Shown: in pieces, positions 47,700 to 56,748 of the stretch
Layout: each line of letters starts with the position of its first letter
Position numbering within the stretch: the first letter of the stretch is position 1
Origin: Enterobacteriaceae bacterium RIT691
Lineage (GTDB): Bacteria > Pseudomonadota > Gammaproteobacteria > Enterobacterales > Enterobacteriaceae
Assembly: GCA_009668205.1 (NCBI GenBank)
Contig: WJYM01000007.1
Span: forward strand, 248,001 to 312,000
Length of the DNA: 64,000 nucleotides
Direction of reading: 5' to 3'
Program-made: the position numbers and the translations under genes
The notes under the pieces: model-generated
What the model was told of the DNA's origin: nothing
Seen by the model: the letters and a program-made list of their open reading frames with translations, nothing else
Databases searched by the model: none

Positions 47700-49121
47700 T
47701 TATTCGCTCCTGACCCGCGGATATTTCCACAGCCAGCGCCCGCTGACCATACGCCAGTAAAACGCGGCGCCACGCACCGCCCAGTCGAGGAACATCCCGA
47801 GCCATACGCCGATAACGCCCATACCGAGCACAATCCCCAGCAGATAACCCGCCACCACTCGCGCCCCCCACATGCTGAACATCGACACCCACATTGCGAA
47901 ACGAGCGTCGCGCGCCCCTTTCAGTCCAGCAGGCAGAACCCATGAGGCTGACCAGATAGGCATAAACGCCGCGTTCAGCCACAGCAATTCTTTCACCACC
48001 TGCTTCACATCCGCTTCATGGGTGTAGAACGATGCAAACAGCCCGGCAAACGGTGCGGTTCCCCACGCGATAGCCGTGAGCACAATGGTCGACATCCAGA
48101 ACACGTGGCGTAGCTGTTTCTCTGCCTGACCAATCTGCCCTTTGCCCAGACGTTTACCGGTGATGATGGTGGACGCTGAACCCAATGCGTTCCCCGGCAG
48201 GTTAATTAATGAGGCGACAGAGAAGGCAATAAAGTTACCGGCGATAACGTCGGTCCCCATCCCGGCAACGAACATTTGCGTCAGCAGTTTGCCGCTGTTG
48301 AACAGCACCGACTCAATACTGGCCGGGATACCAATCCCCATCACTTCCCAAATGATGGCGAAGTTGAGCGGCTTTAGATAACTTTTCAGCGGAATCTGCA
48401 GGGCTTTTACCCCCTTCGCCAGCACCACAACAATCGCCACTGCACCGATATAGCGAGAAATCGTCAGCCCCAGACCCGCGCCGGCAAACCCCATTCCTTG
48501 CCAGGAGAAAACGCCGTAAATCAGGATGCTGCTGATAATGATATTGAGGATGTTCATCCCACCGTTAATCAATAGCGGAATTTTGGTATTCCCTGCCCCG
48601 CGCAACGCACCGCTGCCGATAAGCGCGATCGCCGCCGCCGGATAGCTCAGCACCGTCAGTTCAAGATAGGTCAGCGCCAGTTCTTTAACGTGCTCCGTCG
48701 CCGCCCCTGCAACCACCTCAATAATCTCTCGCCCAAAAAGATGGATAACCACAGCAAGGATAATCGAGAACAGCGTCATGATAACCAGCGACTGCCTGGC
48801 CGCCGCACGGGCCTGTTTACGATTTCGTCGCCCAAGACTGAAGGCCACCACCACCGTAGTCCCCAAATCAATAGCGGCGAAAAACGCCATGATCACCATG
48901 TTGAAGCTGTCCGCCAGACCCACACCCGCCATCGCATCAGCGCCAAGCCAGCTCACCAAAAAGGTACTGAGCACTCCCATCAACAGGACGCAGGTATTTT
49001 CCAGAAAGATAGGCACAGCAAGAGGGGTGATTTCACGCCAGAACAGAACACGATAAGTCTTACGATTTTTATACCAGGTGGTGCGAGTGACAGCCTGGCT
49101 TACTGCGGCAGAGACGTTCAA
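47700..49121 (-). CDS. yeeO: MATE-family exporter YeeO
   Basis: 473-residue inner-membrane protein with about 12 helices of the multidrug and toxic compound extrusion family; E. coli YeeO exports FMN and FAD. Typical: ITPLAVPIFLENTCVLLMGVLSTFLVSWLGADAMAGVGLADS and GSGALRGAGNTKIPLLINGGMNI. In E. coli yeeO lies between asnW and asnU, the same pattern as here (39755 and 49314), with the puu genes inserted. Confidence 0.93.
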   Translation of the reverse strand: MNVSAAVSQAVTRTTWYKNRKTYRVLFWREITPLAVPIFLENTCVLLMGVLSTFLVSWLGADAMAGVGLADSFNMVIMAFFAAIDLGTTVVVAFSLGRRNRKQARAAARQSLVIMTLFSIILAVVIHLFGREIIEVVAGAATEHVKELALTYLELTVLSYPAAAIALIGSGALRGAGNTKIPLLINGGMNILNIIISSILIYGVFSWQGMGFAGAGLGLTISRYIGAVAIVVVLAKGVKALQIPLKSYLKPLNFAIIWEVMGIGIPASIESVLFNSGKLLTQMFVAGMGTDVIAGNFIAFSVASLINLPGNALGSASTIITGKRLGKGQIGQAEKQLRHVFWMSTIVLTAIAWGTAPFAGLFASFYTHEADVKQVVKELLWLNAAFMPIWSASWVLPAGLKGARDARFAMWVSMFSMWGARVVAGYLLGIVLGMGVIGVWLGMFLDWAVRGAAFYWRMVSGRWLWKYPRVRSE

Positions 49122-49271
49122 GGGGTGCCTTAAGAGAGAAAGTTGAAACCACGTTTTAAATGATGAGGGAGAAACGGAAAACCTGCAATGTAGAATTGGC
49201 GTAAAATTGTGGGTAAATACAACAAATTGTTGACAGAATCAGCAGTTGCGCAGAAAGGCGTGTTTTGGCGT

Positions 49272-49299
49272 TTGACAAAAACTTTTTCGCCGCTAAGAT
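49272..49299 (+). promoter_or_regulatory. Promoter of the third tRNA-Asn gene
   Basis: TTGACA at 49272-49277, 16-base spacer, TAAGAT at 49294-49299, 14 bases before the tRNA. The spacer and discriminator differ from the other two copies. Confidence 0.75.
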
Positions 49300-49313
49300 A
49301 CGCAGCACACGAT

Positions 49314-49389
49314 TCCTCTGTAGTTCAGTCGGTAGAACGGCGGACTGTTAATCCGTATGTCACTGGTTCGAGTCCAGTCAGAGGAGCCA
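49314..49389 (+). tRNA. tRNA-Asn (anticodon GTT), third copy
   Basis: 76 nt, identical in sequence to the other two copies. Position beside yeeO corresponds to E. coli asnU. Unlike the other copies it has no terminator hairpin directly downstream; a foreign-looking sequence with an integrase remnant follows, so this 3' end (CCAGTCAGAGGAGCCA, 49374-49389) is a likely att site. Confidence 0.98.
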
Positions 49390-49549
49390 TATTCTTGTTT
49401 TCATGCATCCCGGCGAATCATTATATTTTTTGATTCAATGCGCTAGCGTGAAAAATCTTCCCGATGCATCGTTATTTTTCTGCATGCATCGGAAGAATTT
49501 GGTGGTCAGATCTGGTATCAATCCGGTTCGATTATGGCGTGACCGCCAT

Positions 49550-49829
49550 ATATCCTTAAATGATTCAAAAATCCGCAAATTAAACCTTCTTTCAATCCTG
49601 TAAAATTCACTGATTCTCTCGGTCTGTGTTTGCTCGTCAATCCCGTGTTTTCCGTCTCTGGTATCTCAACTATCGCTTTAGCGGGAAAGAATCTCACCCT
49701 GGAAATCTAAGATGCCGTAGAGCCAGGATTACAAGGATGCTGACAGTAGTGAGTACATTCCACCGTATATCCACGCGAAACAACAACGTCTTGTTTGTGA
49801 CGGTGTATGTCATCACTAAATTCAGATAA
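49550..49829 (+). pseudogene. Decayed P4/HPI-type tyrosine integrase (N-terminal part)
   Basis: Pieces in three frames line up with the N-terminus of tRNA-targeting integrases such as that of the Yersinia high-pathogenicity island. ISLNDSKIRKL (from 49550, start codon changed to ATA) is followed after a shift by FTDSLGLCLLVNP, and after another shift by VFRLWYLNYRFSGKES. A degraded DAR-R-type stretch follows (RCRRARITRMLT). Order and spacing fit one damaged gene; the catalytic C-terminal part is absent. It lies 160 bases past tRNA-Asn in the usual orientation. Alignment was made from memory. Confidence 0.6.
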
Positions 49830-49830
49830 T

Positions 49831-49868
49831 AAAAAAGCGGCACTAGCATAAAGTGTGCCGCTTTTTAT
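49831..49868 (+). terminator. Rho-independent terminator downstream of the integrase remnant
   Basis: AAAAAAGCGGCAC ... GTGCCGCTTTTTATT with a loop around TAGCATAAA. The A/T-rich flanks make it functional in both directions, so it may also insulate the end of the T6SS operon. Confidence 0.75.
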
Positions 49869-50082
49869 TATTGAAATAAACTGATAATTCCCCCACTGCT
49901 GTGATTAACCCTCACACCAGGAAGACCTCATCAACATTCATGATATCTTTGTCATCCACACCGAGACTCTGGCACTGACAACTCCTGCAGAATGACGCAT
50001 CAACAAATTCCCTTCTGCGCGGGTAGCGCTTTACCTCGCCCGTAGGGATCCCCCGATAGTGTCGACCCGCATGTCATCCCCT

Positions 50083-51426
50083 TCATTCATCCCCATTCCC
50101 GCGAATAAGCATATAGCGCTGGATCAATTGCTCCAGCCGCCGTTCAATTTCTTTTACCTGAGCGGTGGGCATCTCCCCGGCCTTCTGTTGCGCTTCTAAC
50201 TGGCGCAGTAGCTCCTCCAGTGGCAGTGTCCGCTCCAGCGACTGACGGATAGCAAAGACCTGCGTTTTCAGCTCCGAACCGGTGATATAGCGCCCTTTCA
50301 CGCCATCCAGCGCATTAAGCTGGGCCGTCAGTTGCTGTAATCGCTCCTGCGCCTGATACCAGTCATTCAGAGACGCCTCGCTCGCCGCATCGCGGGTCAG
50401 TTGTTGCTGCCACGCTGCGGTCAGGGCTTTAGTTTGCGTTGATTCAGGCCATAATGTCAGCGCCTGCTGCACCAGTTGCAGCCGGTAATGCATTGCCCAT
50501 AATGGTGATACGCGGTCAAGTTGTAGGCGGGTCGCCGTCAGTACTGGCGTAGCCAGCGCGGCCAGTTTGTCGGGTTGTTGTGCAACAAGCTGTTTTTGTT
50601 CTGTGTCACTGAATACGGCGGGGAGTGTCTGCACCGTGGCCAGCAGGCGATTTTCAGGTGAACCCTGTTGCCAGTGTTGCACGCCCCATAAGCCACCGCT
50701 GCCGATAAGCGCCATCACCAGTGCGCCTGTAATAAAAGCAATCCATGACCGAAGACCACGAGACACTGGCGGTAACGTGTTATCACCTCCATCCACCACA
50801 TAGACAAATTGTGTGGCCGGTGCCACTGTGATATCCAGCATCGACGGCAAGCTTATCACCGGGGTGTCCGGGGGTAATCCCCCTTCATCTCCATGGCTAT
50901 CCATACTTTCCAACCGGACTGCTGCGTTATGAACGAGTGTGCGCAGCGAGTCAAACTGGCTCAGGTGCTTAAGCTCAAGCTGTTGTAACGTGTCGCATAA
51001 CTGCACCAGTCGTTGCTCCACCTGATACAGCACGCTGAGATCGGCATATTGGAAATGCAGACTACGCAGTACCTGTTGAAGGCGAGAAACCAGATTGCTC
51101 AGAATGTCCATCCGGGCATGGGCCTGCGGGGGCCAGACAGCCCCCCACTGATGGCGAATAATGGCCACCAGTATCGACAGACCTTCATTGAGCCCATGCA
51201 ACCCGCTGGTTCGGGTTCGGGCCAGGGTGTACCATGCACAGGTCTGTAGCTCAACGCCATTCTGCCGGAATAACGCCAGTGAGAGCTGCTCAGCTTTATG
51301 CCAGTCGACATCAGGACGGGCCGGGTGGGTCAGTTTGCTGATTTCATCGCGCAGGGCAATATAATCGGCCAATGAGCGCGGATCTGCGCCCGTTTTCAGG
51401 TGTTGTTTGAGTGGTGAGTTCATCAT
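50083..51426 (-). CDS. T6SS VasL-type protein (ImpA/TssA-related)
   Basis: 447 residues. The N-terminal half resembles the ImpA N-domain shared with TssA (LFRQNGVELQTCAWYTLARTRTSGLHGLNEGLSILVAIIRHQWGAVWPP). A membrane segment SWIAFITGALVMALIGSGGLWGV lies at about residues 240-262 and a Gln/Leu-rich coiled C-terminus follows, the VasL pattern. VasL-like proteins are TssA-clade members probably acting on sheath assembly or anchoring. It is the last gene of the T6SS transcript, 13 bases after tssE. Confidence 0.8.
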   Translation of the reverse strand: MMNSPLKQHLKTGADPRSLADYIALRDEISKLTHPARPDVDWHKAEQLSLALFRQNGVELQTCAWYTLARTRTSGLHGLNEGLSILVAIIRHQWGAVWPPQAHARMDILSNLVSRLQQVLRSLHFQYADLSVLYQVEQRLVQLCDTLQQLELKHLSQFDSLRTLVHNAAVRLESMDSHGDEGGLPPDTPVISLPSMLDITVAPATQFVYVVDGGDNTLPPVSRGLRSWIAFITGALVMALIGSGGLWGVQHWQQGSPENRLLATVQTLPAVFSDTEQKQLVAQQPDKLAALATPVLTATRLQLDRVSPLWAMHYRLQLVQQALTLWPESTQTKALTAAWQQQLTRDAASEASLNDWYQAQERLQQLTAQLNALDGVKGRYITGSELKTQVFAIRQSLERTLPLEELLRQLEAQQKAGEMPTAQVKEIERRLEQLIQRYMLIRGNGDE

Positions 51427-51439
51427 GAGCTCCCTTCTG

Positions 51440-51889
51440 TTAAATAATGGCCGTATCCAGGTAATGCTGATGCTTCAGATGGCGTACCAGAATTTTGCCC
51501 TCCGGCATAAACTCCGTACCGTAGCGCACCAGGCCGACACCCTTCAGTTCCGCATCAATGCCATAGGCCAGTTTTCCCGGCTCGACCTGCGTCAGCAATA
51601 CCACGTTAATGGACTTCAGACGCGGCTCATATTTAAGCAATACCGCTGAGAGCAATGTAATCAGTTCATGTGCCGTACCGGGCATCCCGTGCAGAATTTG
51701 GCTCATATCCGGCAGGCCGTAATCGGGTAGATGTGCCAGCGTACCTGCACGGCAGTTCAGAATGCGTTGCATGTTATCAAGCACCGAGACTATCAATTGG
51801 CTGGCTCCGCTCACCTGGTGCAGGGCCAGCCCGCCGCTAAAGCTGCCAAGCAGCTGCTCATACAGCGAAGGGGAAGACGAGTCAGGCAT
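51440..51889 (-). CDS. tssE: T6SS baseplate wedge subunit TssE
   Basis: 149-residue gp25-like protein. It links the baseplate to the sheath. Family marks: SVLDNMQRILNCRAGTLAHLPDYGLPDM and the later KYEPRL (the EPR core of gp25). Its ATG shares a base with the tssJ stop. Confidence 0.9.
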   Translation of the reverse strand: MPDSSSPSLYEQLLGSFSGGLALHQVSGASQLIVSVLDNMQRILNCRAGTLAHLPDYGLPDMSQILHGMPGTAHELITLLSAVLLKYEPRLKSINVVLLTQVEPGKLAYGIDAELKGVGLVRYGTEFMPEGKILVRHLKHQHYLDTAII

Positions 51890-52431
51890 TATTTCTCCTC
51901 CGGCAGCAGTTTCAGGGTATGGGTGCTTAGTTCAATGGTGCGTGGCTTATCGGCATCAAGTTCGTCCCGTTTCAGCACCAGTCGCCAGCTGTTCTGCTCG
52001 ATATCCGGAGCGCGAAAGAGACCGACGATTGCCACATAGTTGGCCTCTTTGTTCATCGGCACATCGAGCGGCTTAGCACTTCCCGGAGTGATCACCAGAC
52101 TGTGACTGGCCAGCAGATCGGTGGCCAGTTGCGTATCACCTTCATGGACCAGTTGTTCATAGCTGGCTTTATCAAAGCTTCCCCTGTCTTTAAGCTGATA
52201 TACCCGAACCATCACTGCCTCCGGGGACGGATCCGCTTCCTGGCTGTCGGTATTGAGTACCGAACGGGCAGCGATATCCAAATGCAGGGTTTTTATCTGT
52301 TTGAAGAGCAGTGACTTAGTGGCAGAAGAAATACTGTCCGAGACGCTCTGCGTCAGACCACACCCCGCCAGAGTGAGCACGAGCGCGGGGAGCAGATATT
52401 TAAAGCGGCAGGTTGAGGTGATATTTAACAC
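51889..52431 (-). CDS. tssJ: T6SS outer-membrane lipoprotein TssJ
   Basis: 180 residues. Signal peptide and lipobox LVLTLAGC at the N-terminus, then the TssJ beta-sandwich (SPEAVMVRVYQLKDRGSFDKASYEQL). It anchors the TssL-TssM membrane complex to the outer membrane. GTG 52431 is favoured because AAGGAAA lies upstream; the gene then overlaps tssG by 32 bases. Confidence 0.88.
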   Translation of the reverse strand: MLNITSTCRFKYLLPALVLTLAGCGLTQSVSDSISSATKSLLFKQIKTLHLDIAARSVLNTDSQEADPSPEAVMVRVYQLKDRGSFDKASYEQLVHEGDTQLATDLLASHSLVITPGSAKPLDVPMNKEANYVAIVGLFRAPDIEQNSWRLVLKRDELDADKPRTIELSTHTLKLLPEEK

Positions 52432-53494
52432 GACGGTTTCCTTGTGTTGGGCTGGCGGGTAACAGGCCACAATAATGGCCCAGCTCGACGGTGTAGTGCA
52501 GCGGCATTGACTCGGGAATATCGCCTTCGGTCAAACCCAGCACACCGTTAAGTCCCAGCCAGACGGTAGCGTCCCCCAGTACCGGAGCCGGGAGTAATGT
52601 GGTGGGTATTGTCAGTTGTATTCGGGCTTTGTAACGCCAGCCCAGGTAAACACGCAGCAGCACCATAAAATCGCGATAACACTGCCCTTCAGGCAACCAA
52701 CCTTGTGCTTCTGGCCTGTTTTCGGTAGACAGCGTAATAAGAAGCTGGCTGTTCGCATCCCAGGCCTCATCCCCGAGCACGGTTTGCCCATCCAGCCACA
52801 ACGGGGTATCGTCAAAAAAACCGGCGGGCGCGGCAATGGGCACCGGACGCAGGCAATGGGGGATTACTGTCGCCTGGGTAAACGGGGCCAACAGCCTGAC
52901 CAGCGCCTTAACCCCTTCCGCCGTTCGTGCAGGCTGGCGCATGATCCCCAGCAGGGCCAGAAACCGTGATACCGGCGTGGCAATATGATTCGCCGTACCA
53001 GGGATCCCCAGCCCGATGAGTCCCAGCAGGCATTGCGAGGTTTTATCCTGACCGCCTGGCTCAAAAGTCGCCGGATACGAGTATTTACGCCAGATACGGT
53101 AGAACTGCGTCAGAATGCGGTGATTAAAAATATCGAGGAAGGCTTCAAGTGACTCGTGCCCTTCCCGCTGCTGCGTAATGTCATCTATGTAGCCTGTGGG
53201 CAGAGGTGAATCGACCCCGTACAGCCCCATAAACGTGGTGCGCACCGTCGGGCGGGCGTCGGGGTGCTGTTCATCATGTTCAATCACTTTCAGCTCACTT
53301 ACCGGAAATCCCATTCCGGGATGCGGACGAAAACGTATCGGGTCATCGGCAGGGTCCGAAGTGCTGCCCAGTGCGGGTTTTTCCGGCGCATAGCGCTCCA
53401 GCAACTGGCAAAAGCGATAAAAATTGATACGCCCGATATCATGGCTCAGTCCCCGGGTTAACCGGGTATGCGCCGGTTGTGATTCTCGTTCCAT
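52400..53494 (-). CDS. tssG: T6SS baseplate subunit TssG
   Basis: 364-residue wedge protein that works with TssF and TssE. The family N-terminus GRINFYRFCQLLERY and IRFRPHPGMGFPVSEL are clear, with GLYGVDSPLPTGY later. It overlaps the end of tssF by 37 bases, as often in these operons. Confidence 0.92.
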   Translation of the reverse strand: MERESQPAHTRLTRGLSHDIGRINFYRFCQLLERYAPEKPALGSTSDPADDPIRFRPHPGMGFPVSELKVIEHDEQHPDARPTVRTTFMGLYGVDSPLPTGYIDDITQQREGHESLEAFLDIFNHRILTQFYRIWRKYSYPATFEPGGQDKTSQCLLGLIGLGIPGTANHIATPVSRFLALLGIMRQPARTAEGVKALVRLLAPFTQATVIPHCLRPVPIAAPAGFFDDTPLWLDGQTVLGDEAWDANSQLLITLSTENRPEAQGWLPEGQCYRDFMVLLRVYLGWRYKARIQLTIPTTLLPAPVLGDATVWLGLNGVLGLTEGDIPESMPLHYTVELGHYCGLLPASPTQGNRRVKYHLNLPL

Positions 53495-55221
53495 TCGAGA
53501 CGCTCTCCGGTGGGTTGCAGTGTTAATATCAGGCGATTAAACAGGTGGATGTCGGTATACAGCGCAAAAAAGTGGTTGAGCATTTCACCAAACAGGCAGA
53601 TATCTCCGGTTCCGGCAAAACCATGGCTGTCGAGGGTGATATCGATTTCGACACCCCGCAGCAGATAGCCCTGCTCAAAACGCTCAATTTCACGGTGTTT
53701 AACATCAACAATCGCCGCCAGCCTGCGGCGGTTCATCTCATTGTCCGTCCAGTCATACAACGCCAGTGTGCCACGCAGCACTTCCGGGTTATCCATCATC
53801 CACAGAAAACTACTTCCCAGATGACTCAACACCCGCCAGTGAAAACGATCGCGATTCGGTGGATAACAGGGTTGCGTCGGCGCGCACAGATTACGCACCC
53901 GGACATTGGCAGCCGTCGTTTTCACGACCGTGTCCAGCACCGTGCTCTGCAACGCTTTACGCGGGAGCTGCCCATTAGTTCCGGTCAGACTCAGAGACAG
54001 GTTTTCATCCTCCGGTACGCTATGGTCATCAAAGGCCTCACCGCCCAGTATCAACCAGGTATCATGCAGCCCTGACGGTCCGCGCTTGACTCGTGTGTGG
54101 TAGTAATACTCCGGCGCTTCATGACGTAACATGCCGCCCTTATGGCGGAAGCTACTGAACGGAACATATACCTGCTGCCCTGAGTGGCGAGACGAGATAA
54201 CTGAATCGACCGAGTAAATTTCGGTATGTCCGTCCTGGATGCGCATCGGGCGCAGCAGATAGTCGGTCTGCAACAGATCCAGGCGCAGGGGATCGGACTC
54301 CAGCGAGAACAAATTGATCACCGGGACGCTGTGCAGACGCAGATTTCTCTCCGAGAAGGCAAAGTCGTACTCCCAGCGTTTTTCCAGCACAATGTCAATT
54401 TCAAACCACGGCAACTCCGCAGGCAGAAGCACGTTTTGCAGGCCGTGCAGTGCGACAAACATAAACTTTTCGCGGAAGGTGAAGTACTCCAGCAGCAGCT
54501 GATAGCCGCTAAAACTGCTGTCACCTTTTGGCCACAGGCTATCCATTTCACCAAAGCCCTGAGGAGCAAAGTGACCATCGAACGGCTGGCGATCGGGCTG
54601 CCCCGGCAGACGTATCCACAGGCGGGACGCATTGAGCGTCAGCGCTTGGTGCAGCGCACAGGCCAGCGGAGCATCGGCGTCCAGATAAAGCGGCAGGCGC
54701 TGTAAATCAACCTGACTCCAGTCCGCCAGATCGCCGCACTGAAAACGCAGTCGAATAACTGAGCGGCCATCAGGTTCCGTGTCCAGTTCAGCACGCTGCA
54801 TGGACAGCGGTAGCAGTGTGATATCCTGAGTCGTCGTGTAACGGCATCGTGTGTTGCGCTCGCCAATCGGTCGGGAGAGCACTTCAAACCCCCTGGGCAT
54901 CAGCAGGCACTCTTTCATCCCTGTCCACTCTGGCGTAAATTCAACGATCGACAGAGAAGGAATAGTCCGGAGGTAATGCGGCCACAGCAGGCTGACCAGC
55001 CCTTCGGTGAGTTCCGGGAGATCATCATCGAGCTTTTCACGCAGGCGTCCCATCAGAAAAGCGAACCCTTCAAACAGGCGCTCAACATAGGGATCGCGTG
55101 CACCGGTTTTATCCAGATTTAATCCGGCCGCCTGGTCGGGGTGTGCGCGGGCAAACTCGTCACCGGCTTCACGCAGGTAGCGCATTTCAGCGTCAAAATA
55201 ACGCAGGGTTAAGTCGTCCAT
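53458..55221 (-). CDS. tssF: T6SS baseplate subunit TssF
   Basis: 587 residues. Typical start MDDLTLRYFDAEMRYLREAGDEFARAHP, then VERLFEGFAFLMGRLREKLDDDLPELTEGLVSLLWPHYLR. It forms the wedge with TssG. The start is taken at ATG 55221, as the longer frame enters AT-rich spacer. The operon is interrupted upstream of it by the effector-immunity block. Confidence 0.93.
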   Translation of the reverse strand: MDDLTLRYFDAEMRYLREAGDEFARAHPDQAAGLNLDKTGARDPYVERLFEGFAFLMGRLREKLDDDLPELTEGLVSLLWPHYLRTIPSLSIVEFTPEWTGMKECLLMPRGFEVLSRPIGERNTRCRYTTTQDITLLPLSMQRAELDTEPDGRSVIRLRFQCGDLADWSQVDLQRLPLYLDADAPLACALHQALTLNASRLWIRLPGQPDRQPFDGHFAPQGFGEMDSLWPKGDSSFSGYQLLLEYFTFREKFMFVALHGLQNVLLPAELPWFEIDIVLEKRWEYDFAFSERNLRLHSVPVINLFSLESDPLRLDLLQTDYLLRPMRIQDGHTEIYSVDSVISSRHSGQQVYVPFSSFRHKGGMLRHEAPEYYYHTRVKRGPSGLHDTWLILGGEAFDDHSVPEDENLSLSLTGTNGQLPRKALQSTVLDTVVKTTAANVRVRNLCAPTQPCYPPNRDRFHWRVLSHLGSSFLWMMDNPEVLRGTLALYDWTDNEMNRRRLAAIVDVKHREIERFEQGYLLRGVEIDITLDSHGFAGTGDICLFGEMLNHFFALYTDIHLFNRLILTLQPTGERLEWNENHNRRIPG

Positions 55222-55329
55222 GGTTTCTTCTTTAGTAGATATTGATACGGTGAGGATTCTGAATTGCGTTTTAATTACGTTAATATGTATCTTAATGAAA
55301 TAAGCACGCCCATGTTTTTTAAATATCAA

Positions 55330-55751
55330 CTATGGACATATTTCCTTGCTGTTTATTTCAAAAAACACAAAATCATCTTTTCTTTCTTCTTTAGTGGTTA
55401 CATTTTTAGACAGACGATAAATTTCCTGGCCTCGGAAGATCTTGTCTTTTTTACCGTCGGATATTTTTATCTGAAAATCAGCCCCCTGCCCTGAGAAAAG
55501 ATAGGCTATATTCTGATCACTTCTCGCAAGAGTAAAAACAGCAACAGCTTTACGCTCTGGCGTAGAAAGTTCAATCTGGGTGGTATGCCCTCTCCCTACC
55601 GGTGATATACTTGACGTATAATTATCCGCTAATACTTGAATTGTTCTATCACAGGAGTTAACAATAAAAATAGCCCCCCCCCATATAGACGTTGTGATGT
55701 ACACCCTGAAAGCATACAAATAGCTATAACTATCATTAAGTATTTAAGCAT
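55330..55751 (-). pseudogene. Candidate T6SS immunity lipoprotein, copy 1, frame split by a G9 tract
   Basis: ATG 55751 opens a complete lipoprotein signal, MLKYLMIVIAICMLSGC, with TSQRLY after the lipidated Cys. At the run of nine G (plus-strand C, 55674-55682) the frame is lost. The mature domain continues in another frame to 55330 (AIFIVNSCDRTIQVLADNYTS ... KEICP). Seven or ten G would restore one continuous protein of about 140 residues, the length of the intact paralogs. Either inactivated, phase-variable, or a sequencing artefact. The untagged body could be translated from an internal ATG at 55719 but would stay cytoplasmic. Confidence 0.7.
55674..55682. repeat. Mononucleotide tract (G9 on the coding strand)
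   Basis: Nine consecutive C on the plus strand, within the codons right after the lipobox of immunity copy 1. Length 9 puts the signal peptide and mature domain out of frame. Confidence 0.9.
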
Positions 55752-55784
55752 TAAATGTCATCCGTCTGAGAAAGCGCAACAATA

Positions 55785-56204
55785 TCAAGGGCAGATTTCT
55801 TTACTGCGTATTTCATAATTGACATCGTCATACTTTCGATCCCCGTTACTCGTTACATTCACAGAAAGACGATATAACTGCTGACCATGAAAAACTTTCT
55901 CTTTATTTCCATCAGATATTTTCATCATGAAATCAGCACCTTTTTCGGAAAAAAGATATGTAATATCCTGGTCCTCTCTCGCAAGTGTAAAAATAGCAAC
56001 AACCTTACGTTCTGCTGCAGTGAGATCAAGCAAAAGTTTATCCCCACCACCAACAGGCTCCATCCATGGCTTAAAATTTTCAGCAACGACATGAATTGTT
56101 TTCCCACAAGAGTTAACGATATATATTGCCCCTCCAAACGGACGTTGCGATGTGCACCCTGAGATCAGACTAGTGACTATAACGATCATTAAAATTTTAA
56201 ACAT
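55785..56204 (-). CDS. Candidate T6SS immunity lipoprotein, copy 2 (intact)
   Basis: 139 residues: signal peptide MFKILMIVIVTSLISGC with lipobox LISGC, then a beta-rich domain with IYIVNSCGKTIHVVAENF, ERKVVAIFTLAREDQDITYLFSEKG and ending EIRSKEICP. Two Cys (NSC and EIC) may form a disulfide, fitting the periplasm. GGGAG precedes ATG 56204. I know no named family for it. Position downstream of a PAAR-metallopeptidase gene and similarity to copy 4 suggest an immunity role; not proven. Confidence 0.7.
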   Translation of the reverse strand: MFKILMIVIVTSLISGCTSQRPFGGAIYIVNSCGKTIHVVAENFKPWMEPVGGGDKLLLDLTAAERKVVAIFTLAREDQDITYLFSEKGADFMMKISDGNKEKVFHGQQLYRLSVNVTSNGDRKYDDVNYEIRSKEICP

Positions 56205-56296
56205 TAACTCCCGCCATTCTATCAATTTAACATTCAACTGCCTTGAACTGCACTAGACAAACTGTTTAATACATTTAATTGGTAATAAGATTAAAA

Positions 56297-56715
56297 CTAC
56301 GGGCATATTTCCTTGCTGTTTATTTCAAAAAACACAAAATCATCTTTTCTTTCTTCTCTAGTGGTTACTTTTTTAGACAGACGATAAATTTCCTGGCCTC
56401 GGAAGATCTTGTCTTTTTTACCGTCGGATATTTTTATCTGAAAATCGGCCCCCTGCTCGGAGAAAAGATAGGCTATATTCCGATCACTTCTCGCAAGAGT
56501 AAAAACAGCAACAGCTTTACGCTCTGGCGTAGAAAGTTCAATTTGGGTGGTATTCCCTCCCCCTACCGGTGATATACTTGACGTATAATTATCCGCTAAT
56601 ACTTGAATTGTTCTATCACAGGAGTTAACAATAAAAATGCCCCCCCATATAGACGTTGCGATGTACACCCTGAGATCAGACAAATAGCTATAACTATCAT
56701 TAAGTATTTATGCAT
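56297..56715 (-). pseudogene. Candidate T6SS immunity lipoprotein, copy 3, frame split by a G7 tract
   Basis: Near-identical to copy 1. ATG 56715 starts the signal peptide MHKYLMIVIAICLISGC followed by TSQRLY. The frame breaks at seven G (56640-56646), and the mature domain runs in another frame to 56297. Here eight G would restore the frame, because one T after the tract is also missing relative to copy 1. Break, phase variation and sequencing error are all possible. Confidence 0.7.
56640..56646. repeat. Mononucleotide tract (G7 on the coding strand)
   Basis: Seven C on the plus strand at the same codon position as the G9 tract of copy 1, with a different length and also out of frame. Confidence 0.9.
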
Positions 56716-56748
56716 TAAATGTCACCCGACTGAGAAAGCGAAACAATA

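Larger units (their letters stand above)
49390..50082. other. Region between tRNA-Asn and the T6SS cluster
   Basis: After the tRNA, 49390-49549 is AT-rich and gene-free with two GATGCATCG-type motifs (about 49463 and 49484), plausible arm sites for an integrase. The integrase remnant and terminator follow. 49869-50082 shows short minus-strand frames (for example one ending DDKDIMNVDEVFLV) that I cannot assign. Confidence 0.5.

Noticed and set aside
49209..49433. 74-codon frame across the third tRNA-Asn.
   Set aside because: It reads through the tRNA gene and its promoter; not a protein gene.
49869..50082. Minus-strand frame around GDPYGRGKALPAQKGIC as a PAAR-like remnant after the VasL-type gene.
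   Set aside because: The match to the PAAR pattern is too loose and the frame is short and interrupted.
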